Positions 23,601-34,191 of a stretch of DNA of 64,000 nucleotides are shown here, piece by piece. Where the stretch lies: positions 4,960,001-5,024,000 of the forward strand of contig CP085833.1 of the NCBI GenBank assembly GCA_020809705.1, given 5' to 3'. The notes beneath the pieces are model-generated. The model was not told where the DNA came from, ran no database searches, and was given only the letters and a program-made list of their open reading frames with translations. The position numbers and the translations under genes were made by a program. The first letter of the stretch is position 1; every line of letters begins with the position of its first letter. The stretch comes from Calonectria ilicicola (lineage: Eukaryota; Ascomycota; Sordariomycetes; Hypocreales; Nectriaceae).

Positions 23601-24495
23601 CGACCTCTTCAACTCAAACTCGGGGCGGCATTGGATTGACCAGTTCGATAATGACCATATGGGATTTAGTAGAATCCAGCTTGATCGTGCTGCCACAGCG
23701 CTGCAACGCCCATCTGAGGAGGCAGAATCTAAACTGGACGATGAAATGGGTATTCGCATACGCATGCTGCAAGACTTTTTGCTTGACGCTACAGAGCTAC
23801 TTCTCCCCAAGGGAAGTCCAGAGATCGTTGATGGCTTGGTATACGACTTGTGTGCAAGACGGTTTGACACCCGGGAAAATTGGGACAGTTGGCAGTCGAA
23901 TTGTATACCGGTGCTCTACGACATGGTCACTAGAATTGAGAAGTTTCGTTCGCGCCAGGCAGATCCACCAGTCTTGCTGCCCAATCCGTTTAGGCTCTTA
24001 ATCAAGGCACTGCCCATTCCATATTCTTCTTTCGAACAAGCCGCCGTGCCCGAGGAGAAGAATATTTTTATATCTCACCTGTCTGGACTTGTAAGTCAGC
24101 TTTCACAGCGACGGACACCATACCATGAAGACTTTTTGTATCTTAAGGAAAGAGTTATCGAGGCACCCCGTAGATCAGACTTTCCGTGGTTCGCTCTGGA
24201 ACTAGTTGCCAAGGTGTCACAGCAGGAGTTGTCATTGGCCGACTATCTGAAATTGGAGCTCGCGGCTGAGCTTCTGGCTGAAGCGGAAAATCCAGCAGAT
24301 AAGGAAATCGTTGAGAAGACAAGGGAAGTGGTAAATGGTTGGAAAAACTCCACTATTGATGAATTGAGGAAGATGGGATTCTTGGTAGTGGAAAGATTAA
24401 CGATGATGCAGGGGGAGAAGAGTTGGTTCTTTTACGATGGCGCGGATACAGAAATGGGTTGGTCAAACCCGCCTGCACTTGGTTCATGGGATTAG
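20644..24495 (+). CDS. large intronless protein of unknown function
   Basis: One open frame of 1283 residues from the first in-frame ATG at 20644. The N-terminus is basic (MRRSKAPPPGV) and the rest is rich in Leu, Glu, Lys and Ala with helix-friendly spacing and repeated short amphipathic segments, suggesting an alpha-solenoid (HEAT/ARM-like) fold rather than an enzyme. No signal peptide, membrane helix, nucleotide-binding motif or zinc finger was seen. Absence of introns over 3.85 kb contrasts with nearly every neighbour and may reflect retroposition or strong expression. The C-terminus ends WFFYDGADTEMGWSNPP, a WW-like tail without clear match. I do not recognise the family. Its stop lies only 57 bases from the convergent transporter gene. 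Confidence 0.85.
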   Translation: MRRSKAPPPGVTTTRVSAGDIVAAMRQSTSARTRTKAIGLFGKALRRVDRFQATWEAVGGAVGLVELMAEFSVRDVRFMCRWLGRTGSAVKARPDRRQALEEVVMLLRNQPADKRPLREAYQDIIPGCTPEMVQKCENDNDVEWSSWQQKRLFFGHRELNQKTFLENIFKPDETVVFQEEKRLYCDNFSFCEEILQVLLSKEQEDKLRIPHDFMVAFAMPALKRLLKKRSNTEPRDRFLGLVLQCVSKYPVVLADQLHLGQDGLIQYVIARWLEAPVDRKEAIKTQLIQLIQLMPTIEHPPQLNVIHFAVNCVRKHTRETKYELLKLILQNMKGYRLDIEDDSEAGLELLNDRLVKGDAWPAKMFFCLQREKGLQLFERLVKSCPSGLFLFADTAGDTILKQARSLDDARHGDVEIVGSLLIRNLNNDAKYPGWLQRVRDLVHERRKKAQQSREPPERTFWASGALNLCVAAGDLETFRDTVVWARRFNKDPLTVQQLYGGQVFNTREIKALLGVLPQAETPAAAVATLESAKAGLELADKILINLVETAVMAIQEPTFQHYHWNTVLQLPKAVTNWRVKHVKTLQDIIKSSSPNDTDLVIQEAIWKPTLDTAIEVETLLCKPTLELLRNLSPQVEALSFHVLRELKEAPPAMISELASFLFDQMKTRLGPELYKARLRHVVEVIVRIASSDQPSLACPFIRDMIMDDEDNSAWYRRFLHVGFLSSLPAGSTKEFLFGLATAMKDKMHAQHTRPKGNTNVQQVPAIKVTTIKLMAQLLQNNKFLDPPSSCEILVGLLSETRHVDAQIAIVSSLLSTMQEPGCREEIRTGILDAFEKYAVPVAAQLSEHRRLSKSDWDAAEQDGGKIPEIGEGTPFLLTLANQAERVNLDLRDKFRLAQLFMKAVEMSATAHDRWMKLFLAKNGFTLDADEKLPASPARLEVLTTLFADWKEYMPASVFQILRNMVLTNLSPTPGIARITKAIRANGDLFNSNSGRHWIDQFDNDHMGFSRIQLDRAATALQRPSEEAESKLDDEMGIRIRMLQDFLLDATELLLPKGSPEIVDGLVYDLCARRFDTRENWDSWQSNCIPVLYDMVTRIEKFRSRQADPPVLLPNPFRLLIKALPIPYSSFEQAAVPEEKNIFISHLSGLVSQLSQRRTPYHEDFLYLKERVIEAPRRSDFPWFALELVAKVSQQELSLADYLKLELAAELLAEAENPADKEIVEKTREVVNGWKNSTIDELRKMGFLVVERLTMMQGEKSWFFYDGADTEMGWSNPPALGSWD

Positions 24496-24552
24496 TTCAA
24501 CAGAACAGGATGTGGACTACATAAACGGCATGTATAGTCTATTTAGAGTCAC

Positions 24553-26357
24553 TTATGCTCTCTCAATCTCAAAAGCTTCAATTTCAACACTTCTCTTTGC
24601 TGAATCTTGAGCATTTTGCCTTGCAACCTGATAAGTTCTAAACTTGCGAGCCGGTACCTTCTCAACAAACTGGTTGCGGTCAGCCTGCACTTGTTCATTG
24701 GGGTAGTAGTAACACATACCATCGTGTCGATTTCTTCCAATGTTCGGCCCTTGACCTCGGGTAGAAAGAAAAGGACCCAAGCCGCTGCGATGATACAGGC
24801 TGGAAACCATATGTAACCATACCTCGGACCCCAGTTCAGAGAGCTTGGGTTGATAAAATATGGAGCAGTGAAGGTGACAAGCCATGCCCCCAAAAAGCCA
24901 ACTGCAGCTGCGAAGCCAAATGTATAGCTTCGTAAACGCTGTGATGGCACTTCACCTGCCACAAGCCAAGAGTACGGAGCAATCATTCCCTGCTGTTTGT
25001 TAGAATAACGTGGCAAATCCCTGGTACATCAACTTACGTTGTAACTCATCATATACAAACAGGAAAGCGCCACAATGACCTTACCAGCCACTGCAGTGCC
25101 TGGCTTCTTGTCATATACTATCGCGATGATCAACTGTAAGAAGCCACAGATAACCAATCCAATGAACAAAAGCACGCGACGGCGACCGTATCGGACCACG
25201 ATAAATGCATTGGCGATGATCGCTACCAGTGCTGCGGTGCTAAGAACGTTGCTCATAGCAAAGGGACTCTCGACATCCGCCATTGCGAAGAAATATGCTT
25301 TATACGCTTTTGATCGTTAGTTGATCTGGATTAGACGAAAGGAAGACATTGGCATTACCAATAATAAACATTGATCCCGATGCCGCCTGCAGGCAAACAC
25401 CACAGACCGAGATGATGGTGCGTCTCCTGTCTACGGGGTTGGTAAACATATCCCAGAAGCTCGATGCACTCGAAATCTCCCGCTCCTTCTCAATTGCCCC
25501 CTTTATCTGTTCCAACTCTTCCTGTACATTGAAGCCTGTTGGTCTGAGCCACTTGAGCGAGTTGAGACCATCATCATATCGGCCCTGTAAGATCAGCCAA
25601 CGAGGTGACTCTGGGATGAAGAACATGCAGACGCATATGATGGTGGGGACAACGTAGATGATACCAAGCGGAATGAGATAGGCTGATTTATCAGGTCGCC
25701 CGGCAGTAGCCCAGTCAATGATTGTACCAATCAATGTTCCCTTTCCGTATCAGTGTTTTATTAGAACTCTATATGAATCGGGATAATACTCACAAAAGAC
25801 GTACAAAATTGGAAACAACTAAGAAAGAGGCCACGGTACTTGGCTGGACTGCTCTCCTGTAGATAAAGCTGAGAAAATGTCATAAAGTAACCGTTTGCAA
25901 GTCCGATGAGGAAACGGCCAGCATAAAGAGCGCCGATGTGGGTTGTTGTCATCATGATGATGTTGGAAATGGCACACAGACAGCATGCAAACCACAAGCA
26001 ACTTTTGCGTCCAAAGCGCGCGGCAGCAAATCCAGCAAGACCAGAGCTAATGAAAGCACCCATAGTCATCAATGAGGATATAAGCTGTTGCCTGGTGGTG
26101 GAAATGTTCCAGCCGATGGCAGTTTCGGGGGCCCGATATCCATAGATCTGGTGTCATCTATCAGCTTCGACAGTCCACATTGGGACACGTTTGGGCCAAG
26201 AAAAACAGCAGCACACCTTTAGAAAACCAGGCATAGCTTGTAATCCGCCGATCAACCCAAAGTCAATTCCATACTGAAATGGGGACAAAACAACGACGCC
26301 ACAGGCAACAAAACATCGCCAATGATCCCGAATTCCATCTTGATTTGGTTCGTGCAT
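24553..26357 (-). CDS. MFS sugar-porter family transporter
   Basis: Six exons on minus: 26357-26217, 26147-25794, 25740-25359, 25306-25038, 24989-24720 and 24669-24553, all phase-consistent, 510 residues. The start is the ATG at 26357 (MHEPNQDGIRDHW). Sugar-porter signatures are present: GRFLIGLANGYF after the fourth helix, PESPRWLI before the central loop, GRRRVLLFIG and PEVKGRTLEEID at the end. About twelve membrane helices are expected at the plasma membrane, with proton-coupled uptake of sugars or related polyols and acids. It is transcribed divergently from the flavin monooxygenase at 27150, so the two may share control and substrate flow. Confidence 0.93.
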
Positions 26358-27149
26358 GATAAATGGCTCAACTGGCAATTTTGGTAATCAAGACAATAAA
26401 ACAGCAGTGTTGCCATATGCCATGGCGATCGAACCAGCTGCTGGGCGGCTTTACATACTCAAGGAGCATCCTTGATGTGGCGTTGTATTTTGCAATGCAA
26501 CTCTTGTTCCGCACTGTGGCTACCCCACGGGGAAGTGGATGTGGAGGGTAGCATGGCATGCGGGGTGAAACAGGATCTTTACAACCGAGGCATCGGCATA
26601 CGTGAAATTTCTCCTTGTAGCCCATGCTGCATTGCAGCTATAACCAGAAGGGCGACAAGCCCCGCTCATACAATGTACGGTATTGGCTGAGACTGCCAAT
26701 GTGACCCTCGATTAATGATCTCGATAAGTGTGACTAGATGCAGCCATCAGGTTGGGGCCACATCATCACAATTACAACCAATTGGAGAAAAGACGATATG
26801 TACAGTCAGTGCTGAGGAAGCAATAGACGAGCCGAGCCGGTTGGTAATGCTATCATATGTCTGCCGCATCCGAGGAGTTTGCCTGTGGGTTTAGACCGCT
26901 GCAAGTCGACCCGCATTCTTATTCTTGTCTTAATTCATGAGAAGCCCACAATGATTCGATCCGAGAAATGTTCGTTGACAAACGATAAGGCAATACCCCG
27001 CTCATTGAAGGAAAACAAAACCCGGTGGGGCTTTTTCTGATCAAAATTCGCCCAAGGGTACCTGATGATCATCGCTATTTGAACACAGCCGAAGGAAATC
27101 GTAGTTCCATCAGACCCTACTTTGATCCGGCATTTCTAAAACTTCCACC
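26358..27149. promoter_or_regulatory. divergent promoter region
   Basis: A 792-base stretch between the transporter (minus) and the flavin monooxygenase (plus), with no coding region. It must hold the promoters of both genes. Short CGG/CCG triplets typical of Zn2Cys6 sites occur, but no specific operator can be assigned by eye. Confidence 0.5.
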
Positions 27150-28626
27150 ATGTCACAACCCAAAACAGGAGTCAAGGTACTTGTCGTTGGTGCTGGGTTT
27201 GGTGGCTTAACTGCGGCCATTGAATGTCACCGCCAAGGACATGATGTCGAAATTTATGAATCATTTGCAGAGTTGAAGACTCTTGGAGACATTATTTCTT
27301 TTGGTTCAAATGCTGGTAAAATATTTTATCGCTGGTCTGATGGCAAGGTAGTGGACAGGCTCCGTCCTCTCTGCATTGACCTTCAGAAGTATGGGTTTCG
27401 AATCCACAAGTGGGACACGGGTGAGGTTGTTTATCATCAAAAGAGAGATCCTCCGAGCCACGATGCTCCGGTTTTAAATGGCCATAGAGGAGAGCTCCAT
27501 GAGGTCATCTTCAACTATGCCAGAGATGAACTTGGAATTCCGATTCACCTTGGCCATCGAGTTTTGGAGTACATTGAAGAAGAGGATTCTGCAGGCATCA
27601 TATTAAAGAACGGAGAGAAAGTAAGTCAGTTCAATTAATACTATCCGATAGGGCGATCCAAATCATTACGCACCATAATAGAAATCGCTAATTTACTTCG
27701 CGTAGGTTATGAGTGACGTTGTCATTGCTGCAGATGGTGTTCGATCAAAGGCGCGAGAAATTGTTCTTGGATACGAAGACAAGCCTAGAAGCAGTGGCTA
27801 TGCCATCTGGCGAGCGTGGTATGATCCGTAAATAGCACTTAAAACAATTTCCAATGCTAATGTTCTCAGGTTCTCCAACGAGGATATGATTGCCGATCCC
27901 CGTACCAAAGAATTTTGTGAAAATGGAGACACATTCAATGGTTGGATCGGTCCAGATGTTCATTTTCTTTTTTCCACAATCAAGGGTGGCAAGGATTGCT
28001 GCTGGGTTCTGACCCACAAAGATGATCATGACATTGATGAATCATGGTCCTTCCCTGGAAAATTGGAAGACGTATACAAAGTCATTGAGGGTTGGGACCC
28101 CATTTGCAAGGCAATTGTGGAAAAGACACCATCTTTGGTGGATTGGAAACTAGTGTACCGCGATCCTTTACCGAGTTGGGTAAGCAAAGGTGGCAGAATC
28201 TGTCTGCTAGGAGATGCCGCTCACCCATTCCTTCCTACGAGCACACAGGGAGCGACCCAGGCCATGGAAGACGGCGTCACTCTTGCAGTCTGTTTGAAGC
28301 ACTCTGGGAAGGATAATATACCTGCAGGTGTGAAAGCATATCAACAAATTCGGTAAGAGCCCAGTGACCGTTTCAAAGTCAACCCACTTATCCGAGATAG
28401 GTATGACCGAGTAAAGGCTGTCCAGAAAACGGGTGAATCGACAAGAGATATGTGGCATAAGACAGATTGGGCCCAAGTGAAGGAGAAGCCTTCAAGTGTT
28501 GCCTTGCCGAGGGAAGACTGGATACATAAGTTCGACGCCGAAAGCCATGCAAAAGACGTTTGTCTCAATGTTTTTAGACCACACAGTGATTCTGTATTGA
28601 GGGGTGAGGGAATTGGCTCTGCTTGA
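27150..28626 (+). CDS. FAD-dependent aromatic monooxygenase (salicylate hydroxylase-like)
   Basis: Four exons, 27150-27620, 27706-27818, 27870-28352 and 28401-28626, give 430 residues. The dinucleotide-binding motif GAGFGGL starts at about residue 14, the DG motif is AADGVRSKAR, and the second FAD motif is GDAAHPFLPTSTQGA, so this belongs to the PF01494 group of single-component hydroxylases. Such enzymes use NAD(P)H and oxygen to hydroxylate an aromatic ring, sometimes with decarboxylation (salicylate, 6-hydroxynicotinate). Its divergent transporter and the nearby second monooxygenase, dehydrogenase and regulator fit a catabolic or tailoring pathway. Substrate cannot be read from sequence. 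Confidence 0.92.
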
Positions 28627-30055
28627 GCCCACACTGATATTTTTTGATAGAGTCCTAACCAATTTACTTACCTGTAAAACTTTAGAGAAACCTAAATAAT
28701 CTAAAGTAGCACCCACACGCTTCAGTCTGTTGGCCTGGTAATCCGATACATACGAACCACCTTGTTTCAGAGTGGCCCTTTCTCAGCAACATTACTCTCA
28801 AAAGGTCCAGGTCTACCATTATACTTTCAAATAGATCGTTTCCATATCTCATTGCCTTGAAAATATGGAGTTGGAATAGCCAATGCAACGCTACTCAAGT
28901 CTCCCTATTGAATTATTCCCACCTTGCAGAAGACTCAATTTCAAACATTGTTAAGACAGGAAAACATGGTTCTTTCACCAGAGCACCTTACGTCATTATT
29001 TTCAGAGTTCAACTGCCAGGCTTGAATTCCATCCGCGTTAGACGGTGTAACTGGCCGTTACATCTATCGGGCTAACAATGGTGGCGGTGCGCTACCAGTA
29101 GGCACAAGCCGCAATATTTACAAGTGCGGGGAAGTGCTTAGTAAATGATGAAACAACGGGATAATGAAAGCTATCAAAAGGCATGCAATGTCTATGAATA
29201 ATCTGAAATATCTCTTATCAATCAATCTAGCTCCGCTCACTCGTGAATCATCCAATTCCCCCCTGATTATACGACTTCTTTTCCATCAAAATACGATGCA
29301 TTGTTTTGAAAGCAAATCGAAACTAAAAAAGAAAAAGTTCATAGATCCTAAATAACTTTATTTGTAGTCATATAGCAACGATATCAACATGTACGGTTTG
29401 GGATAAGCGGCACATGCATGTCTCAATGTCTTCCAAGCCACATTCCTCATTTCATCTGTTTGCAAAAATTCCTCCCAATGAGATGACATCGCCCGGTCTG
29501 GCCTTTGAAGTGAAAAGAGACGCATTCGATCGGATATGCTCTAAAATTGTAGTCCACTTTTTTCACACTTTGAAAGGCCCCCGCAGAAAGGGGCCCTAGA
29601 TCATCAGGAACTTCACGTTTCAGCCAAGAGTAACACCTTTTCATACTGTCACGGCTGTTGAAGCTCTTTTCAGTGATGTGCAATACATTGTGTCCCCATT
29701 TTTTGCGTCTATTTGAACCTTTATTTCCCTCTCTAGAGTCGTTCTATGATATCTTTCCAATTTGTTGGAATGGTGGATGTTTGGAAATGCTAGCAAGCCC
29801 CACATTCTACCCAATTATTTAAAGTAACGATTCGGAGCTATTCAGATAAGATTGAACCTAACAAAGTCAACCTACGGCAAAAGTCTAAACGCAAGGCCCC
29901 TCGATATTGAAAGCGTCCGGCCCGTAAACAAAGATGGAAAACAGATTAGCTATTTATTCTACACTTTTCCTTTAACAACGAGAACGCAGATCAATTCATA
30001 CAGTCACATCTTGGCTTCCTTGGCACAGCATCATACTAATTCTCCAATTCACACA
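28627..30055. other. 1.4-kb intergenic region
   Basis: No supported gene. Several short frames on both strands (28682-28888, 29164-29355, 29447-29683) look random. The A/T-rich end near 29820-29950 is the probable promoter of the small secreted protein. Confidence 0.5.
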
Positions 30056-30832
30056 ATGAAGTTCGCAACGATTATCCTAAGTGTCCTTATCGGAGCAGTG
30101 GCAGCAAGCCCAATTGCAAACCCCAACACTGGCGGCGACGCAAAGGTCATCCCGCGTGCTCCAGCCGTTGCCACTGAAGGAGTAAGTCAATGACGACTCA
30201 AGTTTACAGCCTTCAAGCTCTAACACTAGCCGACAGCGTGCCTTTGTGCGCAAGCTCGAAACTCGACAGGTACTTAATCTTTTCCACCCTGGTGGATCGA
30301 TCATGTTGGAGAAACTAAAGGTCACTAACGTCAATAGACTGATGGATTGGGCTGCCCTGCAACGGCGCCTAGGCGTGTAAGTTAATCTTTCTATCTAAAA
30401 GAAAGAAAGTGAACTGTGAACTGGGATAACTAAAATTGAGAAGCGCGCGCCAGTCCCCGGATTCGAAAAACTTGCAGCTCAAATACAGGCACAACGAAAC
30501 TCAAAGATCTTGGTCTTGAAGGTACTCGCTGGTGTTAAATTCAAAGATTCATTGCTAACAAAATACATTAATAGAACAAGCCTCGGAAGGTTGAGAACAA
30601 ATATCCTGGGAAAACACCAATCATTCGTGCAACTAATACCGAGACACGACGCGGTTCTGTCGACACCAACAAGGTTCGGAACAAGAGAGCGGAAGGCAAG
30701 GAAGAATGTAAGCCGAAGACGGGCGAGGGATGTCCAGGTAACCATATCTATGATGCACGTGGATTCAATACACTAACCAGCTGCGACAGAGGAATAAAGT
30801 GCTCTCAAGGAACCACGGATCTTTCGAAATAA
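30056..30832 (+). CDS. small secreted cysteine-containing protein (effector-like)
   Basis: Pieced together from splice signals because no single frame is long: exons 30056-30181, 30237-30269, 30338-30376, 30441-30521 and 30575-30832 give 178 residues. It opens with a signal peptide (MKFATIILSVLIGAVAAS). Basic pairs follow (RR and KR at residues 65-68, another KR near 133), possible Kex2 processing sites. Cysteines occur in GLGCP and in the C-terminal 45 residues (EECKP, GEGCPGN, TSCDRG, IKCSQ). An alternative model removing 30738-30780 would end the protein at 30797 but loses two cysteines. Size, secretion and several tiny exons resemble fungal effector candidates. No family recognised. Confidence 0.6.
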
Positions 30833-31006
30833 GGGAAATAATTAATAAACACAATAGTCATTTACATATAGGTTCTTTAATTTAATCAATATTTTCACTG
30901 CGATTATGAATTCAAATGTTCAAAGTATCTTTCCAAAGTCGAAAGACGAAATGATTCATCGCAACAAGATACATATTCCATCCCATAACATAAAGCATCC
31001 AAGATA

Positions 31007-32251
31007 TCAGTTTCCCTTCTTAAATGCTCTCATGACGGTCATTCCGTGCTTGTATATTTTCCATAAAAGCCCTGTACTGTGCCCAAACTTAATCCTCTCA
31101 TGTGAGAAGTTCATGTTGTGCTCTACACGTGGAATACTAAGCTTGTCATAAGCCAAGATGGCCGCTTTCATTGACGAATTCCGACAAAGTTGCTCTGCCA
31201 AATCCCACCCATCTTTCAAGCTCATGTTGGCGCCCAGTTGTTCAAAGCAATTGAGAGCATGATTTGCATCCCCAATAAATACCACGCTGCCCAGATTCAG
31301 GTCGTGTTCAAAAGCCCTTTTCTCCTTGGCCGGTCGAATAAATGCGGTCGTCGGATCTGTCGCTTCAATGATTGTTTTGAAGGGTTCATTGAACATTGAG
31401 CCCAGCTCAAGTGCCTCCTTCATTAATCCTTCGAGCTCCTCCGTATTCAAACTGCCTCCTTTGGGTTCTCTTTCAGGGCCCATCCGACTTAGGGCCCATC
31501 CAATCGTATCTTGAGTAAAGGGTGTGTAAATACAACATACTCCTTCTCCAGATGACATTTGTAGACCAAAATCTTTATTCACTGGCTCAGGAAGCCCTTG
31601 TGAAAGGTACGAAATACCACCGATTTGATTTGCGCCGGCGTATTGCATTTTCATGTCAAAAGGTCGAAGACTAGCCCTCACTCTGCTATGCAATCCATCT
31701 GCAGCAATGAGAACATCGCAATCCTGAGTAAATGTGGCTACCGCACCCATGTCGCCAATGGTGACGCGGACTTTTCCGTTGTCAACGCGTTCGGCTCCGA
31801 CACAAGTATATCCCCATTGCCAGGTAGCGTTTGTCTTTTCGGCTTCTTCGATGAGAATTCGTTTCAGGTCTTGGCGGGTGATTCGTATTGCAGCATTTGG
31901 TAGGCTACCATATGGCTTTGGTTCGATTGTAGCAAGCTGCTTCCAGTCATCGCTCCACACTCTGATAATGCCGCTATTTGGAGTTGAGCAGTTAACAACA
32001 GCATCCATTAAGCCAAGTTGGTCGAGGGCAGCCAATCCATCATCAACGGTGCCACCCCTTATCGTATGAATGTAAGGATCTGGCTTGAGAGAATCTTGCC
32101 GAGTCTTCTCTTCGAAAACGGTAATCTCGGGAGGAGCCAAGGATGCATCCCATAAATGATGAATGGCGGCTACAAATGTTAAGCCTGCGATACCACCACC
32201 TATGACAACAACGTGCTTCCCGCTCAGGAAAGATCCTAGATTAGTCACCAT
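31007..32251 (-). CDS. FAD-dependent monooxygenase
   Basis: Intronless, 414 residues. The FAD motif IGGGIAGL starts at about residue 17, AADGLHSRVR is the DG motif, and FIGDANHALNCFEQLGANM is the second FAD site, placing it in PF01494 together with the monooxygenase at 27150, although the two are only distantly alike (GDANHAL versus GDAAHPF). A C-terminal HGMTVMRAFKKGN tail is not typical of a membrane anchor. Fungal members of this type hydroxylate or epoxidise small molecules in secondary metabolism or aromatic breakdown. It is divergent from the dehydrogenase at 32915. Confidence 0.9.
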   Translation of the reverse strand: MVTNLGSFLSGKHVVVIGGGIAGLTFVAAIHHLWDASLAPPEITVFEEKTRQDSLKPDPYIHTIRGGTVDDGLAALDQLGLMDAVVNCSTPNSGIIRVWSDDWKQLATIEPKPYGSLPNAAIRITRQDLKRILIEEAEKTNATWQWGYTCVGAERVDNGKVRVTIGDMGAVATFTQDCDVLIAADGLHSRVRASLRPFDMKMQYAGANQIGGISYLSQGLPEPVNKDFGLQMSSGEGVCCIYTPFTQDTIGWALSRMGPEREPKGGSLNTEELEGLMKEALELGSMFNEPFKTIIEATDPTTAFIRPAKEKRAFEHDLNLGSVVFIGDANHALNCFEQLGANMSLKDGWDLAEQLCRNSSMKAAILAYDKLSIPRVEHNMNFSHERIKFGHSTGLLWKIYKHGMTVMRAFKKGN

Positions 32252-32914
32252 CTTCCATGCAATGACAGGCTAGAGTGTGAGGTTGTTTCTGTCAGTTTGT
32301 TGGCTCCGAAGTTTCTGAGCCCTTTGGTATCCGGATTTAAGCAAAGTTTACCTGCGGTCGACCTTAAATAAGTAGAAATCAAGAATGGCAATTAATAACA
32401 AGCCGCGAGTGGGTCGGTCGAAGCATTGCGTATTTCATCGGTGTTGGTGTGGGATAAATCCTAGCGGGAAAACTATATTAGTTTTATTTCGGAAAAACAG
32501 AGATCACAAACATCCAATTTTTATTGCTGATAAATACAAATTGTCATGGTTGTGAAACTATTGTTTGTATACAACGGATCAACTAATTAATGAATCGGAA
32601 AAAGTCGCAAATGTTAAACGTTGATCCGGCCCCACAACTGGTTTAGAGGGTCTAGGATCGTGTACAACTTGAGGAATTCTGTATCACCATCAAAGCGATT
32701 CAGACTCCGGAATTACCAATAAAAGAACCGCAAAAAGATTAGCCGTGTCTGTCAAATTCATGACGTATCCTACTGATGAGATGGCAGGACTTCCAAAATA
32801 TAAAACCTGGGAGTTGCAGGTTTGCAGTTTTCATTCGCACATCTTTCGCATCTTCAAAACGAAATCTGTCAAATATCATCCAAAAAATCATTTATTTTAC
32901 TCATAATCATCACC
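32252..32914. promoter_or_regulatory. divergent promoter region
   Basis: A 663-base stretch between the second flavin monooxygenase (minus) and the short-chain dehydrogenase (plus). It is A/T-rich, with no coding region recognised. Confidence 0.45.
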
Positions 32915-33852
32915 ATGGCTCCTCCTGTTGCAATCATTACTGGAGGCTCCTCTGGCATTGGGTTGGCTCTAGTAAAGCATCTCATTTCTCTCGAATGGAA
33001 AGTGGTCATTGCCGATATCAATCCCCCGAAATAATCTATTGCTGAAGCTTTATACATCCATACCGACATATCTTCATGGGATCAGCAAGTCTCCATGTTC
33101 AAGGAGGCTTACAATTGGGGCCAAAGACTGGACTTTTGCGCCCTGAATGCGGGTATTGACGATCAAGATGACATCTTCAGCTCACTTTCTCGCGATGTGG
33201 GTCATCCACCGTCAGAGCCCAACACAATGGTATTCTCGGTCAATGTGATTGGAACGTAAGTTATCAGAAAATGGCTTTGGACATAATGGAAAGCTGACCG
33301 ATTTACAGATACTATGGTATGAAGCTTGCGGCATATTACATGACCATCCCCAGCGAAGGGGCCGGCAAAAACAAGCCGGGTGGTAAGATAGTTGTCACTG
33401 CGTCAGGTGGGGGCCTATTTCCCATCCCTGTACTTCCTCAATACACTTCCAGCAAGCATGCTCTTGTTGGTCTTGTGAGAGCAGTCGGCAGGAGTAAGGC
33501 TGCCCTCGACGCCAACGTGCGTATCAATGCAGTCTGTCCCGCAATTGTGGATACCGGGGCCCTACCCCCAGATTTAGTTAGCAAGCTGCCTCGAGACCAG
33601 ATCACGCCGATCAGTACCATCGTGCGATGTTTCGATGAGCTGGCAAACTTCCAAAGTGTTCATGAAACTAATTGGGTAGAGGAAGGTCACAATGCCGAGA
33701 CTGTAGAAGGAAACGTGCACGATTTGATCTGGCATCACCCATCAATGCCACCAATTCAGGAGAGAGGGAAATTTGATAGGGAAAATGCTATTAAAATCGT
33801 AGCACAGGCATATGAGGAGAGAAAGCGCGAGTTCATGGAAAAAAGAGGGTAG
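32915..33852 (+). pseudogene. short-chain dehydrogenase/reductase with one in-frame stop
   Basis: Two exons, 32915-33255 and 33309-33852, keep one reading frame except for a TAA at 33032-33034, about 39 codons in. The stop stands where a CAA-to-TAA change would explain it. Everything else looks intact: the cofactor motif TGGSSGIG near the N-terminus, ALNAG, and the catalytic YTSSK in the second exon. The long C-terminus resembles 15-hydroxyprostaglandin-dehydrogenase-like fungal enzymes. These oxidise alcohols with NAD. Either a very recent pseudogene, an assembly error, or a strain allele; no intron can remove the stop. Without the stop the product would be about 294 residues. Confidence 0.75.
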
Positions 33853-34191
33853 CCCGTATGCTATAGTTTGCCTTACTAGATGACGAAATACAGATTTACC
33901 TGTTGTTGACAGAAATGTCTAGATTAATCACCCAGTTAATTGGATTCAAAGTGAATGTCCTACCGTTGCCATCAGCACTACTTTGTGAGCCCTATGACTT
34001 CCCTGGTAGAATTCACTAAAAGCGCAGAGGTGTATAAATCGCGATGAATTCCCTCAGAGATTGATCACCAGTGAAACTGCCAGCATCAAATAATACGAGA
34101 CGCTTTGGTATTTAAAAATAAAAAAGGAAGGTTGAATAGAAACGAACAGAAAAGAAATATGGCATCTAAACGTTCGCAAGCCATCTATAGA
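33853..34191. other. short intergenic region between convergent genes
   Basis: About 340 bases between the 3' ends of the dehydrogenase and the regulator. Nothing recognised. Confidence 0.5.
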
